Assembly (NCBI GenBank): GCA_963930775.1
Contig: OZ005694.1
Span: 1,736,001-1,800,000 of the forward strand
Direction: 5' to 3'
DNA: 64,000 nt
Source of the DNA: Cliona cf. orientalis
Taxonomy: Eukaryota > Porifera > Demospongiae > Clionaida > Clionaidae
Part shown: piece after piece, positions 1-10,884 of the stretch
Layout: every line of letters starts with the position of its first letter
How positions within the stretch are numbered: position 1 is the stretch's first letter
Translations under genes and position numbers: made by a program
Notes under the pieces: model-generated
Databases searched by the model: none
Told to the model about the DNA's origin: nothing
The model's input: the letters and a program-made list of their open reading frames with translations, nothing else

Positions 1-410
1 ACACACACAAACACTTAGAGGCCGTTCTGCCACACCGCCCACACAAGAGCTCACCTCATTTCCTGTGTGGGCGGAGTAATAACACGTCATCGCAACCACA
101 TCCGCTTCAAACCATCGTCAGCTTCCGTCCAGCCGTACGGTCCCCTCGATCGCACCGCATTAACTGATATGGCCTCACCTTTGACCTCCTGCCACGCCCC
201 CAAAGCCTCCAGCCAGGGTTCAAAGGTCACCACCGCATCCGGGACACGCCCACCTATCGCCGAGGTCAAGTCTTAGGTGCCGATATCCAAGCACTGGCCC
301 GTGAAGCCACGCCCAATCGGAAGCAATAAAACCTGCATTAACGCACATGCACACACTCCACACAGTGCCAGGAACACGCCCACATGCTTAATTAGGCCTA
401 ATTAAGCCTT
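1..410 (+). mobile_element. Family A repeat, partial copy at window edge
   Basis: This sequence matches the left-half interior of the TTAA-flanked repeat at 23889-26268, 26539-27516 and 29453-30472. It ends in the same CTTAATTAGGCCTAATTA segment and T-run. The outer terminus lies before the window. As in the 23889 copy, the T-run is followed by family B sequence (about 411 on). The open frames inside it begin at GTG and follow repeat identity, so I do not call them genes. Confidence 0.75.
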
Positions 411-1764
411 TTTTTCCATATAATCGAGCTGGATGCATAGTAGAACCATACAATGTAAGCAGGCACCCTAAACTTTAATTTTGTCAATAGTTGGTAAAGG
501 TCGTCACGTTTATGTGCGCGCGAGGCTCCGCCCCTCACGTAGCGCGTGGGCGGAAAACATTGCAACTGCATGGCTTCCTTTACAAACACATGGGGTAACT
601 TTAAAGGGCCGTAACTTTAATTCTAAGGCATGAATCAAAATTCCCCATGGTCAAATCTCTAGTTTCGACCCATTCTGCGTGCCCATGTAAAAATTATTTC
701 CCCAAGTGCTCCCAAACCCCCCAAACATTAATTAATTATATAAATTCTTTTTTTTCAAGCTACCGTGCACACTAAGCAGAAAAAAAACTGCGGCACATAA
801 GTATACGTACCTGCATTGTATAGGTTCGCACAAATTAATATGCACTTAGGCTTATTTTATATTGATCGTTTACCATGTAGAGATACAATACAATACTTTA
901 TGTACATTTGGTATATATTACTATGGTAACAACATCTAATGTCACAAACCATTCTTTAGTAGAGCATCGATAGTCAAGTCATGTTCAAAACAGCTACCCT
1001 AGCCCACAATAATTTAATTAGTGTACAGTGCCTGTATGATTTAGCATTGGTATCACCAATACCTGGCGCAGTTAGAGCTTGTTGGAAATCACATATTACT
1101 ATGGTAACAACATCTAAGAAACCACCACATAGTGGAGCTGGATACTTACATGTAGTAGACCCATACAATGAAAGCAGGCCGTCCGCTATACTCCTAGTAG
1201 AGCCTAGAAAACACAGAGTATAGTATGATCAGTGCTGAGGTTCAGTACCAGTGGCCCCTGCAACACGTTACTTCCTACTAGGTCTCAAGATCACCACAGC
1301 ACAAACACAAGGCTACGGGAAATTAAAAGCACAACAAAACATGCATGTCACGTTCTCAACTCGATGTATCATACTTTCCCACACATCCATGCATGTACAA
1401 TGTCAAATTGTAGCTGTATTATGCCACCTACCTCTCAGCAAACACGGGAGATACTGTTATGGCTGATTCTCCATCCATTCAGGAAGCCTCTGGATACAAT
1501 ACCAGCTGCATGGTATGTACTGGCCTAGCGATTTTCTAAATAACGCACACCGGGACTCAAAACATTGCAAAGACATGGCTTCCCTATACAAACATATGGG
1601 TGAACTTTAAAGGGCTGTAACTTCAATTCTAAGGTGTGAATCAAAATTTTCTCATGTCAAATCTCGTTTTTCGACCCATTCTGCGTGCTCATGTAAAAAT
1701 TACGTTTCCAAGTGCTCCCAATCCCTCCATGAATTATTTTTGTGTCTTTTTTTCTACTTAGTGT
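411..1764. mobile_element. Family B repeats (ACACTAAG termini), degraded
   Basis: There are two consecutive units. The first (about 411-750) matches 24678-25064 but has lost its left end. The second (about 771-1764) begins CACACTAAGCAGAAAAAA and ends TTTTTTTCTACTTAGTGTG, which are inverted repeats of each other. It is homologous to 25083-26015. No coding capacity is visible. This is probably a non-autonomous DNA transposon. Confidence 0.6.
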
Positions 1765-2130
1765 GTAATTTCAAGCTAAACCACAACCTAAGATAAAAGA
1801 ATTTTATCAACCAGTAATAATATTAGTTAACGGTATGTCACCAGTTCCTATCATATATGTCTGCTACAATAGGTCAGGTATGTGGTAAGGCAGAAAATCT
1901 CAACTTGCAAACATACATTGATTAGTATACACACTATAACGTCATAATACTAATGTACAACGTGACATCTGAGATCTGTGTATTTGAGAGTGACTTGGGG
2001 CTTGTATATGTAATCATCCCCCAGTCTAGATCCAACATAAGGAGCATAACCCATAGAATGTTATTTGTGTATGTAGACTGCCTTCCCAGCATCACTGGCA
2101 GTGAAAAAAAAGATGGAAAAAAATTTGCCC

Positions 2131-2206
2131 CGGGTGGGATTCGAACCAGTGCACGCATTTGACACTGGGTGGCAGACACTGAGCTTAACCATTGCACCAT
2201 CTGGAC
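2131..2206 (-). ncRNA. tRNA-like Pol III head of short element, unit 1
   Basis: On the minus strand an A-box-like TGGTGCAATGG is followed about 40 nt later by a perfect B-box, GGTTCGAATCC. The 5' end (GTCCAGA) does not pair with the 3' end (CCCGGGGC), so no acceptor stem forms. This is a tRNA-derived SINE-type head, not a functional tRNA gene. Confidence 0.6.
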
Positions 2207-2737
2207 AGAAGTCATTTCCTGCATGCTTTAGTGGTCAGAAACTACTACGACTCGTATTTCAAAACTGAAAGTGAAAATCAAAAATCTGAGACGATTCAAT
2301 TATTATTTTTGATCCACTCTACATGCTGATATAAAAATTATTGTACAATACCTTTTCCTGTGCTTCGAACGAATTATTTACATTACATTACATTACATTA
2401 CATTTATTACAAGCTAAACCACAACCTAAGATAAAAGAATTTTATCAACAAGTAATTAGTTAATGGTATGTCACCAGTTCCTATCATATATGTCTGCTAC
2501 AATAGGTCAGGTATGTGGTAAGGCAGAAAATCTCAACTTGCAAACATTGATTACTATACCCACTATAACGTCATCTGAGATGTGTATTTGAGAGTGACTT
2601 GGGGCTTGTATATGTAATCATCCCCCAGTCTAGTAGATCCAACGTAAGGAGCATCACCCATGGAATGTTATTTGTGTATGTAGACTGCCTTCCCAGCATC
2701 ACTGGCAGTGAAAAAAAAAGATGGAAAAACATTGGCC

Positions 2738-2814
2738 CCGGGTGGGATTCGAACCAGTGCACGCATTTGACACTGGTTGGCAGACACTGAGCTTAACCAT
2801 TGCACCATCTGGAT
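2738..2814 (-). ncRNA. tRNA-like Pol III head, unit 2
   Basis: Same module as at 2131-2206, with A-box-like TGGTGCAATGG and an intact B-box GGTTCGAATCC on the minus strand. The first bases differ (ATCCAGA). The acceptor ends are again unpaired. Confidence 0.55.
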
Positions 2815-2977
2815 AGAAGTCATTTCCTGCATGCTTTAGTGGTCAGAAACTACTACGACTTGTATTTCAAAACTGAAAGTGAAAATCAAAAATCTGAGAC
2901 GATTCAATTATTATTTTTGATCCACTCTACATGCTGATATTGCACAATACCTTTTCCTGTGCTTCGAATGCATTATT

Positions 2978-3030
2978 TACATTACATTACATTACATTAC
3001 ATTACATTACATTTATTACATTACATTACA
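2978..3030 (+). repeat. TTACA pentanucleotide microsatellite
   Basis: Run of ATTAC/TTACA pentamers at the tail of tandem unit 2. Similar tails lie near 2379-2404 and 3719-3765 at the ends of units 1 and 3. The position fits the A/T-rich 3' tail of a SINE-like element. Confidence 0.8.
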
Positions 3031-3470
3031 CACTCACATATTCTTTTATCTTAGGTTGTAACATTACATTACACACTCACATATTCTTTTATCTTAGGTT
3101 GTAACAAGCTAAACCACAACCTAAGATAAAATAATTTTATCAACCAGTAATTACTTAACGGTATGTCACCAGTTCCTATCATATAGTATGTCTGCTACAA
3201 TAGGTCAGGTATGTGGTAAGGCAGAAAATCTCAACTTGCAAACATACATTGATTACTATACCCACTATAACGTCATAATACTAATGCACAATGTGACATC
3301 TGAGATCTGTGTATTTGAGAGTGACTTGGGGCTTGTATAATATTATGTTGTAATCATCCCCCGTCTAGATCCAACATAAGGAGCATCACCCATGGAATGT
3401 TATTTGTGTATGTAGACTGCCTTCCCAGCATCACTGGCAGTGAAAAAAAAAGATGGAAAAAAATTGGCCC

Positions 3471-3546
3471 CAGGTGGGATCCGAACCAGTGCACGCATTT
3501 GACACTGGTTGGCAGACACTGAGCTTAACCATTGCACCATCTGGAC
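3471..3546 (-). ncRNA. tRNA-like Pol III head, unit 3 (degraded B-box)
   Basis: Third copy of the module. The B-box carries one substitution (GGTTCGGATCC). The A-box-like TGGTGCAATGG is retained. Confidence 0.5.
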
Positions 3547-3835
3547 AGTAGTCATTTCCTGCATACTTTAGTGGTCAGAAACTACTACGACTAGTATTTC
3601 AAAACTGAAAGTGAAAATCAAAAATCTGAGACGATTCAATTATTATTTTGGATCCACTCTACATGCTGATATAAAAATTATTGCACAATGCCTTTTCCTG
3701 TGCTTTGAATGAATTATTTACATTACATTACATTACATTACATTACATTACATTACATTACACGCTCACATATTCTTTTATCTTAGGTTGTAACTACTTA
3801 GTGTATAATTAATGTATAATTTTCAAGCTACCGTT

Positions 3836-4970
3836 CACACTAAGCAGAAAAAAAAAACTGCGGCACATAAGTATACGTACCTGCATTGTATAGGTTCGCA
3901 CAAATTAATATGCACTTAGGCTTACTTTATATTGATCGTTACCGTGTAGATACATACACTGCAATACTCTATCTGCATTTGGTATATATTACTATGGTAA
4001 CAACATCTAATGTCACTAAAAACATTCTTCAGTAGAGCATCCATAGCAAGTCATATTCAAAATAGCTACCCTAGCCCACAATAATTTAATCAGTGTACAG
4101 TGCGTGTACGATTTAGCATTGGTATACCATAGTAACAATACCAAGTACCTGAGATGATTTCCACCCGCTCTAACTGCGCCTGCGGTGCAGTTAGAGCTTG
4201 TTGGAAATCATCTAAGGAGCTACCATGCACACTAAGCAGATAAAAGTGCAACATAATTAGAAACATGCATGTATATAATATTCACACACTACAGTATAAT
4301 AATATTATAGTCATCCCGAGTATTACCAAGTACCTGAGATCATTTCCACCCATTCTAACTGCGCCTGCGGTGCAGTTAGAGCTTGTTGGAAATCATCTAA
4401 GGAGCTACCATGCACACTAAGCAGATAAAAGTGCAATGTAATTAGAAACATATCATGCATGTATATAATAATATTATTCACACACTACAGTATAATAATA
4501 TTATAGTCATCCCGAGTATTACTGTAAAAAATTGTCCAGAAACCACCATATAGTTGAGCTGGATGCCCATACAATCGGAAACAAGGCCATCTATGCTCCT
4601 AATAGAGCGTATTAAATGAAACTTGAATTATAGCTGTATTATCCCCACATACCTTTCAGCAAAAACGGGACAGTTACTGTTGTGGCTGATTCTTCATCCA
4701 TTCAGCAAGTCTCTGGATACACTAAGCAGAAAAAAATGGTCCAAAAATCACCACACAGTCGAGCTGGATGCTTAGTAGAGCCATACAATGCAAGCAGGCA
4801 CCCAAACAGCAATATGCACAAAGAGCAGACATCACCTCTCGCTTCGTTCGGTTTACCATTCTACTATCTATGGGCTATCAATTTCCGTGAATATGGGATT
4901 CCGGTGCGTGGTCCGTTTTCCAAACAGTACTATGATTTCCGGGAAAACACGGACGAATCCGGGTAGTTGG
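3836..4970 (+). mobile_element. Family B repeat with internal duplication
   Basis: Begins with the CACACTAAGCAGAAAAAA terminus and is homologous to 771-1764 and 25083-26015. It contains a 185 bp direct duplication (4151-4335 and 4336-4520). It runs up to the truncated end of the gene relic at 4979. No supported gene. Confidence 0.6.
4151..4520 (+). repeat. 185 bp tandem duplication, each copy with a 60 nt hairpin
   Basis: Two adjacent copies start at 4151 and 4336. Each opens with an imperfect palindrome (4153-4212 and 4338-4397). Outer arms are GATGATTTCCA / TGGAAATCATC and inner arms CTCTAACTGC / GCAGTTAGAG. A single copy of the same hairpin occurs at 25392-25451. Confidence 0.75.
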
Positions 4971-4978
4971 AGGCACTG

Positions 4979-6271
4979 GTGCAAGGATAAAGAACACAAG
5001 GAGGACACCAGCAGCAGCAAAGGCAATCAGAAGCACCACGTTATGGCTGTTGGGACATTCAATGCACGGCGAGAAGATCCAATTGCCAGGCTAAAGCTGT
5101 CCATGCAGGCACCACACAAGATGCCAGTTCGGTTGGAGGCACACTGCTTGCTGGGATCATCTCCAATATCAACTGTCTTGTTGCCTGAATTGCAGTAGAG
5201 TAGGGGACAGAATCTATTGTACATGATACCAGTGCTATGACCCTCATTGAAGGCTGCATTCACCCACACAGTGCCATTCCACTGCAGGAGACCAGTTTTA
5301 TTTTTTACTAAACATCTGAAACCATTGTTAGCCAAGACAGGATAACAGCTGCATGTGGTTTCGTCATGATTTAGAGTCAGTCCTGGAGGGCAGCCTGGGA
5401 GTAAGGTGATATTTATGAAAATTGGGGTAGTTGAGTGTAGATACAACCAGACTGATTATACAAATTATATTCAGATATTTGATTCTTTCATATCTAAAGA
5501 TATCATATTTGTTTGATTCATTGCTAATGTAACCAGATACTGGCAGAGATGATGTTTGTAACAGTAAAAGTTCATAATCATGTTTTGAGGAAACAGTATA
5601 ATTGAAAGGAACACATTTTTCACTATTGATTACCAGTTGCGATTTGTCTCGTTTTGAGTGAGAATCTGAATAAAGGGATCTGGCATGGATCGTACCAACT
5701 GTAGTTCCAAAGTCATAACCCACTATACATGCAGATAACGTGATGGCATCACCACGATAAACACTGGTATTAGTGAAAATGTATGAGATACTTGCACACT
5801 GTGGTTTACCATTGGAGTCACAGAGACACACACGCTGAGGAGTAGAGGATACCGGAGATAGGGTCTTGTCGAAGTCAGGGTCAAAGGAAATGTTTAATTC
5901 ACCGTGGAGACTTTCATGTAGATCAGAACAGTGAGGTTTTCCTTGTTCATTCAAGAAGTCTATGAATTGTGCAGAACATGAAGCATCCCTTACACTTGCT
6001 CCATACATGTGGTGACCAACACCATGTTGTGCATAGTTTCCTGTAAAAGATATTTTAGCAGAGTAGTCTGTGATCATGAATATACAAGGTTGAGAAGACT
6101 GAGAATACACCACTCCACCAACATCAAATGCTGTGTTATTGATAAATTGAATACTCGACTGATATCCCACTGTGGCCACGAGTAATGATGGCATCATAAT
6201 GTTATAATAGACAGCACCTCCTTGAAATGCAGAGTTGTTGAAAAAGAGTAATTTGGAATAACTACCAACAT
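4979..6271 (-). pseudogene. Relic 1 of the beta-helix/multi-membrane family
   Basis: This is a middle fragment of the family, read from 6271 down to 4979. It starts in the last Gly-Gly-Ala rungs, runs through the CLCDSNGKPQC and LPGCPPG Cys-rich modules, and stops in the first membrane segment. Two frame breaks are visible against the paralogues. A deletion near 5485 removes the bases encoding the NIIKNQ-type stretch. One extra base lies near 5070, after the GACMDSFSLAIGSS motif. Both ends are truncated: 6271 lies beside a short element at 6336-6498, and 4979 abuts family B sequence. No start codon, no C-terminal membrane domain, and therefore no functional product. Confidence 0.85.
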
Positions 6272-6335
6272 ATAAGTGTGCGTGGCTACGATAGCTAGCC
6301 GTGTACTATCGATCTTACATAATATTTTTATTATA

Positions 6336-6498
6336 CCGGTAGTTTAGTCCTCATAAACCAGCCATTTGAACTGCATTTTCAAGGGCAGCTACACATGGGT
6401 GCATATTTGAGTAAACATTAGACCTTTAGCAGGAACTTGAGTCCAAAGTGGGGGGTGGGCCGACATTCCGTAGTGGGCCCTCTTTCACGAGGGTACGG
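6336..6498 (-). mobile_element. Family C MITE, short copy
   Basis: The right end reads CTTTCACGAGGGTACGG followed by TA. The sequence is the reverse complement of the terminal parts of the element at 52275-53460, including the Tc1/mariner-like CCGTAC...CTCGCGAAAGAGGGCCC end. TA stands on both sides (6334-6335 and 6499-6500), consistent with a TA target duplication. Confidence 0.55.
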
Positions 6499-6500
6499 TA

Positions 6501-7214
6501 TATATATTATGTTATACAGCTGCATGGTCAAGCGTGGGTGGTAGAAAGACCTGCTCCTGACCAATCAGATCACAGCATTTGTTACAACTAGGATTTAAGT
6601 ATGAGTATCTAGTTGATGAGGAGTCCCCCACTTAATCACTAATGAACCGAAATCAGTGACCAATAATTGATCATGGTTACCATCTTCCCCCAGTGGGTAC
6701 TGTAAAAATTCTAATTACAACGCCAAAAACAGAATCGCGCTTGGCACTCCCATTAGAATTAGCTACTTAAGGTGCCAATATTATATCCCTGACTGTACTT
6801 TGGTGCTCGCTTTAATTAGAACAACAATAATTAATATTATGTAAAGTGGCATTTACATTAGAGCAGCGCTATAATTAGAACTTTTGCGAGAGTAGCTAGA
6901 CACTGTGTAGCAGGGCACTTAGAGTAAGTGTATATATAAACATCCGTTATGTCTCCCAGATCACTGTACCAACTGGGGTCAGATGTTCACTGACATGCAG
7001 CAAGACCACGCCACTGCTTGTTGTGGCATCTACATCTCTCTACCTGTGGCTTCTTAGTATCTATTTCCCATATATTAAACTTGTTAATAAACCTGTAAAT
7101 TTTTCATATAAACCTGTAAAAAAATTGTTGCCTATGGTTAGGATTGTTGCTAGGCAACAGTTTATATGTCAAGCCTATTCATGGGCATTAATATTATTGC
7201 TAGGATCTAAAGTT
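6501..7214. other. Non-coding spacer
   Basis: AT-rich stretch with short fragments that recur elsewhere: a GGTCAAGCRTGG motif near 6530 that is also upstream of the family genes, and several TTCTAATTA-type words at 6715-6880. No open frame with protein-like composition. Confidence 0.4.
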
Positions 7215-7353
7215 GTTAGACACTGTTTAGTTGTTTCTACGTGATTTAGAAGACCTCAGGGCTCAGTAGAACCCTTGCTTCGCTTGGAATTCTACATAGA
7301 GCCCTTTGGTCTTCTAAATCACGTAGCTAGAAATCTCCTAAACAGTGTCTAAC
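7215..7353. repeat. 139 bp hairpin (MITE-like inverted repeat)
   Basis: The left arm begins GTTAGACACTGTTTAG and the right arm ends CTAAACAGTGTCTAAC. The arms stay paired inward through ACGTGATTTAGAAGACC. A short loop (about 7257-7300) separates them. No coding content. Confidence 0.75.
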
Positions 7354-7871
7354 CATTATATTATTATCGTAGCTATAGTATCCCATACATGTAATGACTT
7401 GCAATTTCAAGTCCACATGGGTGCTTACCCAGGATGATTATATTATACAAAATTACAAAAATGTTCCATTTATCATCATTCAGACAAAAAATGGGAGGAT
7501 TTTGCACCATTTCTAATGCAATCCTGCAATGTTTTATTAGTGTACGTGGGATCAGTTTATACATCAATCCTGCAAACGGGTCAGTGTGATGCTTTAAAAT
7601 ACAATACCATCCCATATCAGTATACATTTTGACATTCAGTATCAGAATATTATTATGAACCTGAAAGTGGTTGATTATGGAAAAGTGATCAATACATTTG
7701 CAAATAAAACAAAATAAAGTATAAAATTCTGTTCTTTTTTTCCCAAAATGATCTTTCCAAAATCAAGCTAAAATTAATGATGATAAAAGGTCAACCAACA
7801 TGAAAGTCAGCCTTCCTTTGTAATCTTCCACAAAATAGCTCCTTGGACTCCAGAGACCAACAGCAAAGAAA
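7354..7871. other. Non-coding spacer
   Basis: AT-rich unique-looking sequence. Open frames are short, low-complexity and lack start context. Nothing recognisable. Confidence 0.4.
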
Positions 7872-8330
7872 ATAAAGGACTTGAAATTGATTTCAAACAC
7901 CACGATTGAAAGCTAGTGTACATATATAATATAGCTACAAGGAAAGCAAACAAAGGACTTGAAATTTCAAAGACCGTGATTGAAAATTAATATTATTACA
8001 AGGAAGGCAAACTGAAGGACTTAAAATACCATGATCAAATATGTATAATTATACAAGGAAAAGCAAAGTAAAGAAATTGAAATTTCAAAGACCATATAAT
8101 AATTATTATAAGCTTGATTGAAATTGTGTATACAGCTGCAGAGACGGCAAGCTAAAGGACTTGAAATTTCAAAGACCCCCAGTGTACTCAAACTTTTAAA
8201 TAGCTACCATGACCAGGATTGCTAAAATGAGACTAGAAAGAGGAATAACGTACTTGAAATTCCAAATCTAAGTCACTTGGCACACATGTACAAGCCATGG
8301 GATTTGAAATTTCGAATACCAACAGAGATG
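7872..8330 (+). repeat. Degenerate minisatellite, about seven units
   Basis: The word AAAGGACTTGAAATTTCAAA recurs in increasingly altered form at about 7878, 7952, 8014, 8070, 8155, 8251 and 8295. It is followed by RACCRTGATTGAAA and a variable AT-rich spacer ending AAGGAAAGCAAA. Unit length varies from about 45 to 95 bp. Confidence 0.65.
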
Positions 8331-8359
8331 TAACACTACCAGAAGAGGTTGATCACAGA

Positions 8360-8640
8360 TTCGAATCAATGCATATGTATGCAGAACCCTCATCACTACA
8401 TGCATGACTCATGCGCATGTATAGCATGGCTTACTGTGTATGCTTGTTCAATATCAGGAATATTGAACTACATACCCTGCACCTGAACATGTTTATAGTA
8501 CATTTAAGTCTCTTCAGAGTCAGTGCAGTAGGGGGAAGGCACCTGGCTATGTCACAATACAAACTGAAAGCTTCTGTGACTACCTAAACTGAATCATTGT
8601 AATATGTACTTGAGAGCCACTGCCTGTTTACACTGTATCA
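8360..8640 (+). repeat. Dispersed repeat shared with 43742-43925
   Basis: Both loci share, in order and orientation, GCAGAACCCTCA, TTGAACTACATACCCT, GGCTATGTCAC, ACTGAAAGC and CACTGCCTGTTTACACTGT. Intervening indels differ. No inverted termini were found, so the class is unknown. Confidence 0.55.
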
Positions 8641-9530
8641 ACCACGATCTATACAAATATACGAGCCTATCCTGGGCTGCATTTAGGGGGGGAGAGTGGG
8701 GGAAGGCAATCACCCCCAGCTGGATGTTTAAGCTTACACCTCACCCCCTAGCTTATATTAAGATTTATAATACGGCTTAGACAAATGTGACCATCCACGA
8801 GAAACCATGCATAATGCACACTGTAAACATTTGTTGAGTTATGGTCACCATTACAAAGTATAACCTTTCAATTGTTGCTCCAGCAAACGTGAACTGAGTC
8901 TCTAGCCTGTGTAACTAGTCATGGGATATGAGCAAAAATATAGTGGCTGGACACTTTTTTTGCATGTAGCTGCCACCCTTATCTAATGGTAAGGGCTCTA
9001 TGTCATGGGCGCTCTTTGTAGCTAGTGTCTACATTTCTCACCTGGTCCTAGCCTATAAATGATACCTGCATGCACAGTATGCAGATCATGGCCAGCTCTG
9101 TTCATGATCAGAAAAGGTCACTCATGATCCATTTTGGCCAAGGCATAGCTAAGAGCCCGTAGCTCATCACTCAACGTGTACTTACACCCACAAAGAGCAT
9201 TGGTCACGTCTTCGGGGCACTTGAATAACTTGTAATTTCAGTCCACACGGGTGCTTACTAGCTATAGGTGGTACATTGGCACACAGGCACTCACCCAAAA
9301 CCTTGATCTGGATCTTTTAATAACAGATCACTGTTGCAACACCCTGTGTTAATGTGATAATGATGTTGAAATTCACTGTTTATAGCACCATCCATTCGTC
9401 GCTGCCTGATAGATTTAAGAGGTGGGAGGGGCCAGTGACCGAGAAACACACTCACTTGTCCCTCCATCATCCCTCTTCTCCTTGTAGTCACTGAAATCTG
9501 CAAAATCAGCAATAACAGACGTAGCGACTT
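8641..9530. other. Non-coding spacer
   Basis: No convincing coding region. A minus-strand open frame (9291-9683) has no family resemblance and overlaps a better candidate frame at 9532-9680. Confidence 0.4.
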
Positions 9531-9531
9531 G

Positions 9532-10105
9532 TCAAGTGATAGTTCGTAGTTCTTGAATATCCGCTTCAAAAACATCATCAAAACTATGATCAGAGTTTGG
9601 ATTTTTGCAAGTAGAATCAAATTCCACTGAAGTATCGTTTGCAGAAGTAGGTAGCTCTGTGGATTGAGTTGTTGCCATAGCAACCACTGAGTGGATATGG
9701 GCGGAGTCAGGAGGTGTGGTGCTCAAGGAGGAGAAGAGGGAGGTGATGGAGCCGGAGAAGGGGGGGATTGGATCGGGGCACTCCTATGCTGATTGCAATG
9801 ATGTCCTCCTAAAGAATAGCTAATTAGCTATACAATGTTCATAATAAAATTACACGAATCATGGTCATGTACAATGCATACATACATGTAGCTAGCTCCC
9901 TCAGTTTGCTGTTCTCCCTTCGACAGATTGGCACCAGTAAAACTCCTCCCATTTCATCCAAGGCTCCACCCTCTGCTTCTACCTCATGACCGGTCATGTT
10001 CTTATCTTCTTTCCTCTCTTCTCTGTCAACAGAACTCTCTTTGTAAAGACCATTCTGTCTCTTTTCCCTCACCCTCTCCTCCCTCCAAACAGACCGCTCA
10101 TGCAT
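9532..10105 (-). CDS. Possible exons of an unidentified gene (weak)
   Basis: Two minus-strand open stretches lie close together. The first, from ATG at 10105, is strongly charged (many Glu, Lys, Arg) for about 75 codons. It runs into a GTATGT donor-like site near 9885. An acceptor-like TTCTTTAG near 9812 would give an intron of about 75 bp, but the joined frame meets stops, so this splice is not supported as drawn. The second stretch, from ATG near 9678, encodes a 48-residue Ser/Thr/Asp-rich peptide ending at 9532. No known domain is visible. This may be chance. I list it because it is the only coding-like sequence between the two gene relics. Confidence 0.15.
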
Positions 10106-10884
10106 AGCTATAGCTAATATCTATTCAGAAAAATCCGTGGGTACCCACGGATATTATAGCTACTAGGAAGATGATTTGATAAGGAGCTCTCGATCTATTG
10201 GTAATGGCTATGATGCAATAGTCAGAAATTTTAAGCAGCTATGGGGGTCCCACACCTGTGTAGTACTAGTAGCTATAGCCAAGAGTATAAATGTACAGTC
10301 CTAATTTTTTAATAATAATTATTGTTATTATAAGTATCTATATGCAGAACAATTAATGTAAAGTACAGAAAACTATGTCACTTTTCATAATCAAGAACCC
10401 CGGTGAAAATGCATGCATTTTTTTTATTCTCTATGCCTCCTTCTGCAAAAGACGTTGAAGTTTACACTATAGTAGACATGCTGGAAGAGGTGCCACTGCT
10501 GAGTGCTTTTGAAGGATGAGGGCTAAGGCCTGTCAGCAAACTGTGACAGCAGCTACTCCATCTCAATCAATTCAAACTCTTCTCTCTATTTCATTTTCAA
10601 AGAAGTAGCTAGCTATCCCTAGACTGCGCAGCTACAACAATGAAATTTAATAGTACTGAAACAAAAATAATGAATTGAAAAGGGGTGAGGACTCACTAAC
10701 AATAGTTAATTACTAGTCTAGACCTATTGCAATTGCATGCATAAAACTGTTTAGTATCTGCTCATTAATAAAGATCAATGGCAAAGGAAACGTGTAGCTG
10801 AAAAATTATCACTTAAATAATAAATTGTGTGATTTGAGTGCATTTTATTAGTTATCTATGGCATTCCATAGCTAGCTGCTTTGA
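10106..10884. other. 3' flank of family gene 2, conserved among paralogues
   Basis: About 10440-10760 is similar to 17060-17290 plus 18125-18250 behind family gene 3, and in part to 55440-55605 behind the plus-strand relic. The shared flank shows that flanks were duplicated with the genes. It is not an open frame in any copy once stops are compared. Confidence 0.6.

Larger units (their letters stand above)
1773..3795 (-). repeat. Triple tandem of a tRNA-like short element
   Basis: Three head-to-tail units of about 640-695 bp lie at 1773-2410, 2411-3105 and 3106-3795. Each begins AAGCTAAACCACAACCTAAG. Units 2 and 3 end with the inverse motif TTTTATCTTAGGTTGTAA, so the unit has short terminal inverted repeats. 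Each ends in a TTACA microsatellite and carries a tRNA-like module on the minus strand. The array interrupts family B sequence: CTACTTAGTGT stands on both sides. It could be a SINE amplified in tandem, or a MITE that captured a tRNA-derived head. Confidence 0.7.

Noticed and set aside
2131-2206. Functional tRNA gene
   Set aside because: The A- and B-boxes are good but the ends cannot form an acceptor stem. The module is part of a repeated element.
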